Assembly (NCBI GenBank): GCA_022818135.1
Contig: JAFMSR010000012.1
Location: 26,464,971 to 26,528,970, forward strand
Origin: Saxidomus purpurata
Taxonomy: Eukaryota; Mollusca; Bivalvia; Venerida; Veneridae
Direction of reading: 5' to 3'
Length of the DNA stretch: 64,000 nt
Numbering within the stretch: the first letter of the stretch is position 1; the number at the start of each line of letters is the position of its first letter. This document shows positions 45,701-58,968 of the stretch, in pieces. A model generated the notes under the pieces. The model had not been told where the DNA came from and did not search any database. It saw only the letters and a list, made by a program, of their open reading frames with translations. The position numbers were made by a program, and so were the translations under genes.

Positions 45701-48700
45701 AGTTTGAGGATAGTCGACATAGCTATATGTCCATAATATGACACTCTTTTATAAAATAAGTTTCGATCTACTTCTTTTAGTATTTGAAAGAACATACTTT
45801 AATCAATCGTTTACGCCTATTTTTAAAACTTCTAATAGAAATGTGCCTTGACATTGCGGTTACAATCCTACAACCAATATGACATGTAATTAAAATCTAC
45901 CTTGACATTGCGGTTACAATTCTATTTCGTTTAGAAAATAAAATTTCGTCCAAAATGAGTATGTAACTTCGCGCATGCGCAATCAGTGTGTTTCCGCTTC
46001 ATGGCGCATGGAGTGTTCTGGGCGTAGCTCGGATAAAATTTTCACATTTTATTGTATTTTAAACGCACGTAGTGTGTCATTTTTGATTTAATTCATTGTC
46101 GGAATCATTTATCATTGTGCGTGGCACATAATTTTGCTCCGACTCAGTGTTTTATTAGTCGTAATTGTTGTTTTTCTGTACTACACGTGGTGCAGTAAAC
46201 TTGAGCTATGGCCGATTCAGGTGGATCGAGTCTTAAAGAAAAGAAAGACAATCCGAAGGCTAAGTCTTCTGCTACTGTTGTTTCCTCTGCGAAGGGAAAA
46301 GCCCCAGCTAAGAAAGCTGGTAAAGAGGATGTACCTAACGATGTTAGGGGAAATGTTAAATCTAATCCGCCGACGCAGTTGCAAACTGACGCCATTCTCG
46401 AGTGTCTAAAATCTATCCAGAGCTCGCAGTTAAGCTTTAGTAAAACGTATAGATGACATTGAAAACTCTTTTTGATTATTGTGAACAGTATTCAGACTGT
46501 GAAGATTATGACACAGAATGGGGTGCCCCTGTAGCAAAGAGATCGAGGACCCCTAGGTCCTACGATTCTGATCTGGCCCCTAGTACTGACAGTAACAATA
46601 ATTTACCACCTAGTCGTTTTGCTTGTTTATCAAATAAGTTCAAGCCCCAGGAAATTTGTAGTGACGATATTGATAGTGTTCTAGCAGAGAATGTTGCAGA
46701 GCTGTTCCGTAAGGGCATGAGTGATGAACAGTATGACAAAAATTGTGAAAGACGAGTTCTGCTCGACCTGAAAATTGTGAGCTCTAAGTGAAGTCAAGTT
46801 GAACAAATTAATTTGGGATGTGATCTCAAGTAAAGCAAGGACTAATGATAAGAAGCTTCAAGGTATTGAAACGTCTGTTGTCAAGGCCGGTGTTTTTCAG
46901 CTAAAACCATGGATCAAGCTGCTAAACTTGAAAAAGTTTGTCTGAGTCTGGAAATGACACAGACTGTGACCTTTCTGGTATTATAGAAGGCTGCAATGAT
47001 GCACTTGCTTTTAATGGGTCATGCAAACTACCAGATAAACATGACGAGAAGGGATTTTCTGAGACCTGAATTAAGATCTGAGTACACTCACTTGTGCTCA
47101 CACTCACTACCGTTCTCAAAGGAACTTTTTGGAGACGATGTCTCTAAAACAGCTAAAGAAATTGAAGACTGCAACAAAATGGGAAACGACTGCAGCAGGG
47201 TCAGGTGTTTAGAGGTCGCTTCAGAGGTAGATTTGGTTTTAGGGGCCAGTTCCGTGGGGGTCGTAGACCGTCATATGGTAGAGGTTTCCGCAGTTTTGGT
47301 GCTGCTTCAGCTGGACCACAGGGTGATTCAAAAACTTCTCTCGTCGGGGAACGAGGAGGTAAACAACACATCTCAGGTACGTCCAGTTTTCACAGCTGGC
47401 AGGTTGGAACATTTTGTTTCTGAATGGGAAAAAATTACTTCTGATCCTTTTTATTTTAGACATTGTTAAACTTGTCATATAGATTTCATTGATGGTATTG
47501 CACCTCATCAATCACATCCGCCTCTGGCATGTCACTTTAATGATATGGAAGAAAATATTATAGCTTTAGAAATTGCTAAATTGCTGGAAATGGAGGTCAT
47601 TACAGAGGTTTCTTATACTAAAGGTCAGTTTTTATCCCCAATTTTTCTGCGGAAAAAGAAAAATGGAGAATATCGCTTAATTTTGAATCAAAAAGGAGTT
47701 GAACAAATTTGTTCCATATCATCATTTTAAAATGGATACATTTGAAACGGCAGTTAGTTTAATCACAAAAGGCATGAGTTTAAGCGTATAGATATCCGAC
47801 ATGCCTATTACAGTGTAAAAATTGCTGACGAGCATCAGAAATACCTGCTTTTTGAGTTTAGAAACAAAATGTTCCAATTTTGCTGTATGCCTAATGGGTT
47901 AGCTCATGGGCCACTGTTATTCACGAAACTGATGAAACCAGTTTATTCATGCCTAAGAAACCAAGGTCATATTAGCACAGGTTTTATAGATGATAGTCTG
48001 TTAGGGGCATTTCTGTGCAGAATTGTACCCAAAATGTAGATGATACTCAAAATTTGATGACCAAATTGGGATTCATGATCGTAATGAAAATCTGTATTGG
48101 TTCCCACTACAGTAATCCAGTATTTAGGAAATGTTATCGATTCTCAAAAAATGATAGTTTATTTACCAAATGAGAAAAAGATCAAATAGCAAATGAATGC
48201 AGGAAACTCTATTTTACCCATTCTACTACCATTATTAGGGCGGTAGCTAGGGTAGTTGGTCTTTTAGTAGCTACTTTTTCAGCAGTGGAATATGGCAAGC
48301 TTTTTTATCGAAAGCTAGAGAAAGCCAAAGGCAAATGCGCTTAAAGACAATAGAGGGAATTTTAATGCGAATATGCGCATTTCATTGAGCATGAAAGAAG
48401 ACCTAAAATGGTGGTTTCATAATGTACATACACAGTACAGACAGTTAGATCGGGAAATCCTGCTTTGGTCATTCAGACCGATAGTTCATACTTAGGTTGG
48501 GGTGTAGTTTATGAAGGTAATAAAGTAGGAGGCAGATGGACCAAAGAAGAGAAAACTTTTCACTTAATGTCCTGGAACTGAAAGCAATTTTAATTGCTCT
48601 CCAGTGTTTGTCTGCTAAAATTTCAAATAGGCATGTAAAATTTTATCAGATTCCACTACCCTGCAGTGTGCTATGTGACTAATTTTGGAGGTTGTAAATC

Positions 48701-51700
48701 ACTGCCTGTAATGAAGTAGCAGGAGTATCTGGTTGTGGTGATTGAGCATAATGTATGGATAACTTGTGCACATATAGCTGGTAAACAGAATGAAGCTGAT
48801 GTCCCTTCGCGACAGTTTAGTGATAATACAGAATGGGAACTGCGTAATGACATATTTAATAAAATGTGTGAAACATGGCAAGAACCTAACATTGATTTAT
48901 TCGCATCTAGATTAAATCACAAAGTAGATTTGTACTGTTCTTTCCAACCAGACCCAGGTGCAACATACATAAATGCTTCAGTATTGATTGGGTGATTTTG
49001 AATGTTCCTATCTTTTTCCTCCTTTCAGTTTGATCTGCCGCTGCGTTTGCAAGATCCAAAAAGACAAAGCAAGTGCGATAATAGTAGTACCACTATGGAC
49101 AACTCAGTCATGGTTTCCAGTTCTGTTAGGAATGTTAGTGGACAATCCAAAGCACCCCCAAGAGCAAGAGTCTTCGACCCTCCAACACTTGGAACAGGAG
49201 CATCCACTTTGGAGGAAGATGAATCTAATAGCATGTCGTGTTTCAGGAATTCGTTCAGAAGCAGAGGCTTATCTAGCAAAGCAACCGCTATTCTTATTGC
49301 CTCATGGCGAAAATCCACGAGAAAAGAGTACAAATCCTATATCAGCAAGTGGCTCCTTTTCTGTAGTAAACACAAAGTTAGTGAGACATCTCCCTCTGTA
49401 AACAATGTCATTGAATATTTAACATAACTATATGAGAAGGGATTAGGTTATACAATGTAGTGTGTTGAACACGGCAAGATCATCATTCTCAGCATTAGGT
49501 ATTAGTCTGGAATCCTTTTCAGCTGGAACTCATCCATTAGTGGTTCGGTTTTTAAAAGGAGTGTTCAACATCAGACCACCAAAAGCGCGCTATTCAGAAG
49601 TTTGGGATGTTAATTTAGTACTTAATTATCTCAGGAAATTATCTCCTGTAAAACATCTTACATTAAAAGATCTTACTTTGAAAATGGTAATGTTGATGGC
49701 TCTTACAAACGCAGCTCGTATTCATACTATTCATTTGTTGACAGTGAATTCACTAAGAAAGTTGAATTCTGAATTTGTTATTTATGTTGATGGATTACTT
49801 AAGCAAAGTCGTCCCGGTGAACATGTTTCTTTTTCTGCGTTTTAAAGCGTACCCGCCAGACAGGCGATTGTGTGTATATTTTGTTATTAAAGAATATTTG
49901 AGACGTACTAAGCATCTAAGGAATGATGGGAAAGCAACTTACTAATAGTTACATTAATCCTCATAAACCTGTATCTAAGGATACAGTAGCTAGATGGACT
50001 AAGACAGTAATGTTTCGTGCTGGAATTAATATAAATTTATATGGACCGCATAGCGTACGAGCGGCATCTACTTCAAAAGCAAGAGAAAAAGGTGTACCTA
50101 TTCAAGATATTATAAAAGCAGCTGGATGGTCAAACACAGGCACTTTTCATAAATATTACAGTAAGCCAGTAAAATCAAAGACTACATTTGAAGCAGCTGT
50201 CCTGCAGATGTAAATGGTAGGAATATTTTGTTTTTAACACATGATGTCATTTGCAAGCATAGATAATTGATTGGATATCTGTGTGAAATCTTAAGGTAAT
50301 ACACAGCATGTGGTGTTTCATATTACTTTAATTTACCGGTTGTCTCGAACTAAGGATATTTTCTGATTTTTCCACGTTAAAATCTCATTTTGGACGAAAT
50401 TTTATTTTCTAAACGAAATAGAATTATAAAATTAGACGAGACTTACCTGTAAGTTGAAGTATAATTTGAATTCTATGAGTTGTAAATAAAAGGAGATCTA
50501 AAATCCCTCCTCTCCCACCCTTAACTCATAGAATCAAGAGAAATTGGAATTATGTCCTGTTAGTGTTATATCATATTGAGATAGCTGTTGGAATTTTTAC
50601 TGCAAGCTATTTATTTTAAATGGAAAAAGTCAGCAAATATCAATTTAAAGACTGATTGCGCTGCGCGAAGTTAATACTCATTTTAATCTCCTTTTATTTA
50701 CAACTCATAGAATTAAAATAATATTTAAACTTACAGGGAATTGCGTCAATTTTATAATTACATGTAACTATGTAACGGTTAATGCTTTCCTAAATTTGTT
50801 TATGTTATGACAATATGTGTTTTCTTATATATTGATTGACCTAACTTTAATAAGCAACAGTGATAATTTGTTTCGTTCGTATTTATAGATATTGACGAAT
50901 GTTCGGACATACATTTAAATTCCTGTGATCAAGTTTGCAATAACACGGAGGGAAGCTATATTTGTTCATGCAGACCGGGTTTCATTCTGAAAGATATATG
51001 TACAGGTACATTGTTTTATACAAGTTTGCCAAGTTTTATTTTGCAAGTTATTACAATATTATATATGTGTATATTTCTTCTAGTTTTAAATGTTTTACAA
51101 ACACTATCTGAACACGGCAACGTTAATGTTAAGAGGCGAGTTTGGGCTTACAATGCGAAAGAGGTTACATGTTTTGCTTAGTTACACAGATGACCTGGGT
51201 TCTATTACTGGTCGGACTATTGTTGGTTACTTTAAGTAAAACATCATCTACCTCTTTTTCCCAGTCTATCCGGCTGTAAATGATTTCCAAAATTAAATAA
51301 GTCATTGGAATCATCTGGGACATGGTGATCCGAGGGCGATGAATATGAATATGAAATCCAGATACCATATAGCCTTAGCATAGCACACACAGAGCTGAAA
51401 TTTGAGTAAGATTAGTATTCTTTGTTTTATAATGAAACATATTGCAGTCTTTATGTTTGGATACTTGTTGAAATTAGTGTGCCAGAATTCTATAGATTTA
51501 TTTTACGAAACTCTTTATTTGCTATTTAGATATTGATGAGTGTTCTGGAAGTCACGGTTGTGATCAAGTGTGTGAGAACACTGCCGGAAGCTACAGATGT
51601 TCTTGCGAGGACGGCTTCACACTTAACCGATCTGACAGAAGATCATGTAGACGTAAGCTACGTTGTGTCGATAAGTATGATAAAATAAATCGGATGAGTT

Positions 51701-54700
51701 CTGCAGTAGTTAATATTAGCAATTCAGGGAATTGTAATACCGTTGAATCTGTTGAATTTGTTTCGTGAGTGAGCGAATAAAAACAAAAATACTTATCTGT
51801 GTGATATAAATAGCGCACATTTTGATATATTTTTACTAAAAAGCACAACATGAATTGTGTTTGATAAACTCTAATTATTTTTTGTAAATTCCAAATTGCA
51901 GAACTTTAAAAAAAATACTTTTGTCAATATTAAGGATTCAAATTCAACATTTTCACAGAACAAACTGGTCACTGGTCTACGTATACGTTGATATTACTCA
52001 AAGTTAACCTCGGGACAACCCTTTGCCGATGAAACGTCCCGTGAAGTAGACGCCGTTATTTCACTTATCTTGACACTTGTTTATTTGTTTCAAGTCTGTT
52101 ACTACGGTCACAATCCTTTGTCTTTTTTGTTGATATTTACACATTTCCCTGAAAACTGAAAAAACACTAATGACATCCATGACAACCCAACAAGTTACTG
52201 TTGTAAATCCTGTGGTATGCGTTTGGTTCATTGATTAAGGTCATAATGTACTGAATGTGTTATTCAATGGTTTGAGTACAAAATAAAGTACATCAAGAAT
52301 TTCTTTGCGCTTTGCAAGGATCTTTTCAATTACAACGGAATTAGCTCTCGGACTGTATTTGAGTCATCAGTAACGTCATCAAAAAGCATAACACGCATGA
52401 TGTCATTTTAACGACGTCTTCGTCGTATGGTTTTTGACATTTATTTCGTTCGATATTCTTATGACGTGTACCTAGGTAGAAAACTGAGTGACCAGTGTGT
52501 TTATCTGAATATAATTCAATGTCATATTCCGATAAACCACCAAAAAAATATGAAATAATGATCAGATATGTTATGAAAGAGAATATAATTGGACTAAAAC
52601 TATCAACCGTCCATACTTTTGATCAGTATTTGTAACATTGATACTAGTCTTTATAATTACTGTTGAAGTTTTATGCCGGTATTTAATGTAGGCAAAACTA
52701 TAACTTCCAAATTTTGCTGTTTATAGCTTACAAGGTCTGAAAAACGTTTTTTAAATCGTTAAGCTAGTGCTGCAATGGAACAAATAAATACATATAATAT
52801 TGATAATAATTATTATCACATGTATTTGTTTGTGACATAACAGCACTAGTTTAGCGTTTTTAACATAAAATACATAAAGTTTTATTCAAACATATGTATT
52901 TTGTATGTCAAAAATCGTATAAAATATGTACTGATATTTTTTTAGGCTCGTATAAAATAAATATTGATATTTTTGACAAAGCTTTTCGTTATAACAAAAA
53001 TAAAGACAACAACAAAGCAACAATAAAAACACTCGATGCTAAATTTTTTAAAATACATTTTTAAAGCTGAAAACGAATGCAGCCAACAAGAGAATAGCAC
53101 ATGCCAAGAACATTCGATCTGCTACCGCCAAAATGGTAACGTAATTTGTGCTTGCGTTAAAGGTTACCAAAATACTAGTGTGGATGTTTGCGAAGGTAAG
53201 TAACAGTTTTGTCGGAAGAAAAAAGGCCAAACCGTGTTAATTGTTTAAATATTTGATATTTACACATACTTTATCAAAGTTCCATTTCTAAGACCAAATC
53301 AAATTTTCTTTTAAATCTGGAAATGTAACGGGTGCCTTCTCAGAAGAAAAATATGACATACTGCATTTAATGTGACCATATTGTGTTGAAAATTTGAGTT
53401 TAACAAAAGAATTGATAAATTATATTTTGCATTTTCAAAAACGAAAGTAGGTTTTCCAGTTTTCAAATATCTTTGTAATTTCCCAGAAATATCACAGAAA
53501 GAGGCTGTAAATAGGTTGTATATAAATAAGCATGCCTATTTTTAATAATAGTTTCCTATGATATGCAACGTATATTTCTTACTGTTTACAACATGCAATT
53601 AAGCGAAAGTAGGACAAAAAGACCACCAAGGTCAATCTAAGGAAATATATAAACATTCACTGGTTCTTCTGCAGCAGTATTTAAACAGGGAAATACTACG
53701 CGGCTGTTGTAAAGTTTAAGAAGCAAGTTTCAAACTGTATTTCTCTGTTACAATTCCAGAAAATTCAAATCGGTCTTAGTAATGAAATTTCTTTACCACA
53801 TGTTTGAATTAATCAAAAACCAAACATGCCCTTTTTAATCTAGCAATAGTGATACTTTATGCCTAAAATTGCAAGTAGGACATCACCCCCCCGTCTGTAG
53901 GTTTTTTTTTACTATTCTGTCAAAATAATCAATATTATCAGATAGCCATAGAACACCGTAAAATTAATCTATAAAACGTTAATAATATGTTTTTTTGTTT
54001 TGTTCAACCATTGTACTTACGATTTTAATTCGAGAAAATTTAGGCTACTAATCATCTTAAACCATCAGGTCCGTAAATATCTAATAGGTTCGCAGCAGTT
54101 CTCTACACAAATTGGCTGGTTTCAAGTTCCACATTTAGTGAAGTTCCTAAAAATGAAAACATTGCTTTTTATGTGCTTGAGATTGCATCATCCAGGATCA
54201 TTTTCCGACCGAAAATTTTTGGTTTGATATCATATCAACAAAAAATTATGCACATTGGTTACCAATCAGAGACCTTGATTCGAATGTCGCATGTTCTGTC
54301 TACACAAATTGGCTGGTTCCATTTTTTCAGATATTGATGAATGTAAACTGGAAACAAACCCTTGTTCTGACAGCTGTTTAAATACTGACGGAAGCTTTGT
54401 ATGCAATTGCAATATTGGTCAATACCTAACAGATGATGAAATTACATGTCAAGGTAAATCTTTCCGAGCCTGTGTTAACATGTTTGATATTTCTAAAACA
54501 CCCTTCAATATAAGGTTCAATTCCAGTACGGTACGTTTCCCTTTAAAAAGCAAATGCAAAATGCTGTTGTACAGTGTGGGTATTGTAACACAATGTCTCC
54601 ATTTAATCATTTAAGTACCCAAATATAATTGTGTTAATAATAGACAAGAGACTATACCATGTTTTTAAAGCACTCCTTTCTTTGAGTGTTTCCATATGAA

Positions 54701-57700
54701 ATGTTTAGTTCATTAATATAATGAAAGAGGCTTTTTAAAAGTATTTGTTTATCTGGTTGATAACGTTTTATCGCACAACTGGAAGTGAGAAAATTCATAT
54801 TGTTATGAGCGTCGCATTAATACCAAGATTGTCTCCCAATTGTTCGTTATCAGATATACTTTACGTATATTACTGCATCACACGGAAAACTATTATTATT
54901 ATGTAGATTTGATTTGTTGTCAAATCATTTTCAAGTCGTTCGAGCAAATGTTACAAGATATTTTCTGTTGACTGGTCAGATTCGTTTTATTCCGGTCCTC
55001 ATTTAATATCATGAACGAAATGATTTGAAATAAACTTTTCAACTCATTTATTGATTTCTTTTAAGAATGTACACTTTGGAAATACGGATATGATTGCCTT
55101 GATGATTGCACATGCAATAAAACAAACACGATTTTGTGTAACCCTGTTGACGGACAATGTGACTGTAAATCTGGATGGAGGGGAGATCTGTGTGAAAGTG
55201 ACATTGATGAATGTATTGAGAAGGATCCTTGCCCGGAAAATTCTAATTGCAGTAACACCGTTGGAAACTTTTCTTGTAAATGCAATGACGGTTACTTTAA
55301 AACAGGAGGCGGACTATGTGAAGGTTATTATAAATGTATATTAATTCAAATAGATCCATAGATATTTTCTAGAATCAAATCATTTGAATTTCTGTTTCTC
55401 TATTCCTCTTGATTTATGTCGCCTAGTATGTGCTTACTTTTTCATTTAACGCGTGTTTAGACTGTAATTAAGGCGGCGGTTAAGTTTTCTCTCATTCACC
55501 GAATTTAAACGTGAATTTTTAGAATTGTCTTACATGTATAAAAGATATTGATGATATCTGATCCATTTTTATAGCTTTATAATAAAAAGATATCTTCCTT
55601 GTTTTAAAGAATGTGATCCCAAACATTTCGGTGAAAATTGCCTTCAGGAATGTAACTGCAACCTAGAAAATACAGCCGATTGCAAACATAAGACTGGGGA
55701 ATGTGTTTGCAAAGAGGTAATATCATATAGTATTTTGTAAAGAATTTTCTTTTGCATGAGCTCTCATTAAAATGCTATGTAATGTTAAAGTACGAATAAT
55801 GTATATTTCTTAACAAAAAGGGGGTAGTGTTCAGCTCAGCGCTTCAAAATGAGTAAGCCTATTGTTTTGATATGGGTTTTGCCAGGTGTCGCCTGAAATC
55901 AGCAAGCAGGGTTGGGGGGCAGCAACCCAACAATATGAGCGAGGTGTGATGACTTTACGATTCGGGACCGCTATACTGGAAGCCGTTATTGCAATACTTG
56001 TGCGTTAATTTGCAAAATCACCTTAATTACTTACGCTTTACTCGAATTCGATGAAAAGCCCAAATTCTATACAAGAGTCTACTTTTTAAGGAATGGACCG
56101 GTGAAGGTTGTTCAGTGGATGTTGATGAGTGTGAAAAGATTCCTGATGTTTGCCAAGAGAAATCGAATTCGACTTGTAAAAACAGCCAGGGGTCGTTCAT
56201 ATGTGAATGTGATACGGGTTTCTTTGAGGACGATAGCCATTGTGAAGGTAACATCCAAAAACGTACACTTCTTGAAATTTGTAAGCAAATCTTTTAATGT
56301 GAACATAACACATGTATGTTTTATCGAAAAGACAAACCGACCGGAAACATTTCGCATGTTGTTCAAAGTTGAAAGCATAGTCTTTCAGTCCGCATGTCTT
56401 TTTAAGCACGATTTTCTGATACTTTCTTTCATACGGTAGAATCATACCGATAATAGTCTGTTTGATGTATTGATGGCGGAGTGGGATTAAAATGTAAAAA
56501 TGATTGCTTGCAAAAATGAGTATGGCAATATGAACAAGTGAACGAGTGATATGTCACTATCAGCTGGAAGTGGTTAATGGTGGATGCATTTTACGTTCAA
56601 GTTAAAAATCAAACATAAAAATTCGAAGTTGAGTCTTGGATTATAGTATTAAGGCAATGGTGCAAAGGTATTTATCACCGTATCTGTAAGCCAGAGTCAG
56701 CTCAAATATTGATAATGCATTAGCAGGCGTGGGTTTAATGGACACAACGTATAGTTTACAAGTTACAACAAACTTTTTATAGCTTGCAGAGACTGGACAT
56801 ACGGTCTGAATTGCGAATCATCTTGCTTGTGCAATACTTCGAACACTGGCATGTGTGACACCAAAACAGGTGATTGTATGTGCAAATCAGGATGGAATGG
56901 TACAACATGTCAGAGTGACATCGACGAATGCGACAGTGAAGAAATTTGTCTAGAGAATTCCATATGTGAAAATACTGAAGGAAGCTTTGACTGTTTGTGC
57001 GATATAGGCTACTTTAAAACAGCAACAAGCGAATGCCAAGGTGTGTTAAGTCGTTACTGGTGATGATATTCAATGGTTAAACAATAAGTAAACTACTCTA
57101 TAAAACATTTCATTTTTGGCGTTGATGACATAGTAACACACTCATTAAAGAAATAAGCAGGCGGTCATGATTGGAGACATCATCATCATTTTATTGTCTA
57201 CAGTCACATATAAGATAAATTCATTCACGTATAAATTCCGTCTGATTTGATATTTCTTATCTACCTAGTTATATTGAATTTCATTTTTGACAGTTTGTGA
57301 AGAAGGAAGATTTGGGGAAAACTGTAATAAAAGTTGCTTGTGTGTCGCTGAAAAAACGGATACTTGCGATCATGAAACGGGAAACTGTTCCTGCAGAATT
57401 GTAATATTTTTTCTCACTTCATTGACAAGTCGTACATATTTGTTTTCGTTCCTCAAACATTACTAAAAAATTTTCTACACTAAGCAACATGTGAGATTTA
57501 GTGTAAATTCTTGAAATTTGCAGCAATTTATTTTATGCAGACTCATATTCATCACGTTGACAAAGTAAGGAAAAAACTATTTATATTTATAAATTACCAA
57601 AGCATTTCAATGAATAAAATCCCAAACTTCAGAAAAGCGATCTTTAAATTTTGCAAGTGTACGTAAGTATACGCAGTACATGTTTATGTCAAAATGGTGT

Positions 57701-58875
57701 GTTATTAAATATTGTTAAACAACACATTTTTGCGCTAATAAATGTCGGCACATTGCTGATATCGGGGTTACTAATGGATAATTTTGCGCTTGAATATAAA
57801 CGAAAAGATATTACATATGGAATTTTCTTTAAGGAAAACTCAATTCTATGTTGATTCTCAAATTGTCGGTAAACTGGCTGAACGGAGAACTAAGTTTGTT
57901 TACCCTAATATATTTGCAAAGGGATGGAAAGGACTATTGTGTGCAGTCGATATAGATGAATGTGAATCAAATCAGGACGCATGCATTGATAAACCAAACT
58001 CAACCTGTAATAACACGGCTGGTTCATTCGTTTGTAAATGTGATGACGGTTTCCGTGACGCAAATGACATATGCCAAGGTATGAATTCAGATTGAAATAT
58101 CATTGACTTCCTAATAATGAAAGACAATATGCTTATAATTTAAGTACACATGTGTATTTGAAGATTGTATCATACCTTTTAGGTACCTTTTAAGCATTTA
58201 GGCACTAAATCAGTACAATAATATTAGATTTTTACAAATTTCTGATTAAAATCAGTAGATTAATTTTTGAAGAGTTCTGAAAATATACTTTATTTATGTA
58301 TTTATAGATGTTTTGTTAAAAGAGGTTACGACCCAACTGTTTTGAGACACACCGCATGTTTGGTGTTCAACCCGTTTACAGTTGGACGCTATGCTTCCCT
58401 CTTTGATTGTGTCTGACGGAAGAGGGGGAGGACTCTGTGATGGGCAGTTTTTAAATCCCACTGGGACGAAACTGTTTTGATTTCTGTCCTCTGGCCTGTT
58501 TCGTCGGGCCCTTAAGGGTGTTTCTCTTGGTGCTCTGCCTTCTGCAAAGGCATTGAGTACATACGTTTTTTGGTTCTCAAGGTTTGCTTTTTATATATTT
58601 ATACACGAGCATATTTTTGTGTTTTACATACCATGCCTTTTGTTTCCATTGCGTGTGTTAGAGATTCACCTAGCAGGGATTACTTTTATTTACACTGTCC
58701 TGTGACTTTGGAACATGGTGGGGGTAAGAGTGAGGTTGGGTGCGCACCATAAACCGGTTTAAGCTCCCCAGTGGTGTTTTTGCCACTGACCGTTCCAAGG
58801 CGGTGCCCCACTGTGTTCCTTTAATTGTTCGTTTTGTCCTCGTGTGTTTGCTTTGTATGCTAGTGAGTGTTGGTA

Positions 58876-58968
<93 letters not shown>

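Larger units (their letters stand above)
45918..50759 (+). mobile_element. DIRS-type tyrosine-recombinase retrotransposon, decayed copy
   Basis: About 4.8 kb inserted in the intron between EGF exons 11 and 12, same strand as the gene. It has an RGG-rich gag, a reverse transcriptase/RNase H region and a tyrosine recombinase in DIRS order, with no integrase. Its ends show the DIRS terminal plan: 45918-45959 is perfectly inverted at 50384-50425, 45953-45990 is inverted at 50652-50689, and 50426-50500 is inverted at the far right end (about 50687-50759). So 50384-50500 is an internal complementary region fusing the complements of both element ends. Several frameshifts and stops make it non-autonomous now. 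No target duplication is expected for this class, and none is seen. Confidence 0.87.
51653..54330. other. Introns around EGF exon 14
   Basis: Apart from exon 14 (53067-53195), the palindrome at 52745 and the 20-bp duplication at 54102/54299, nothing is recognised. Confidence 0.5.
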
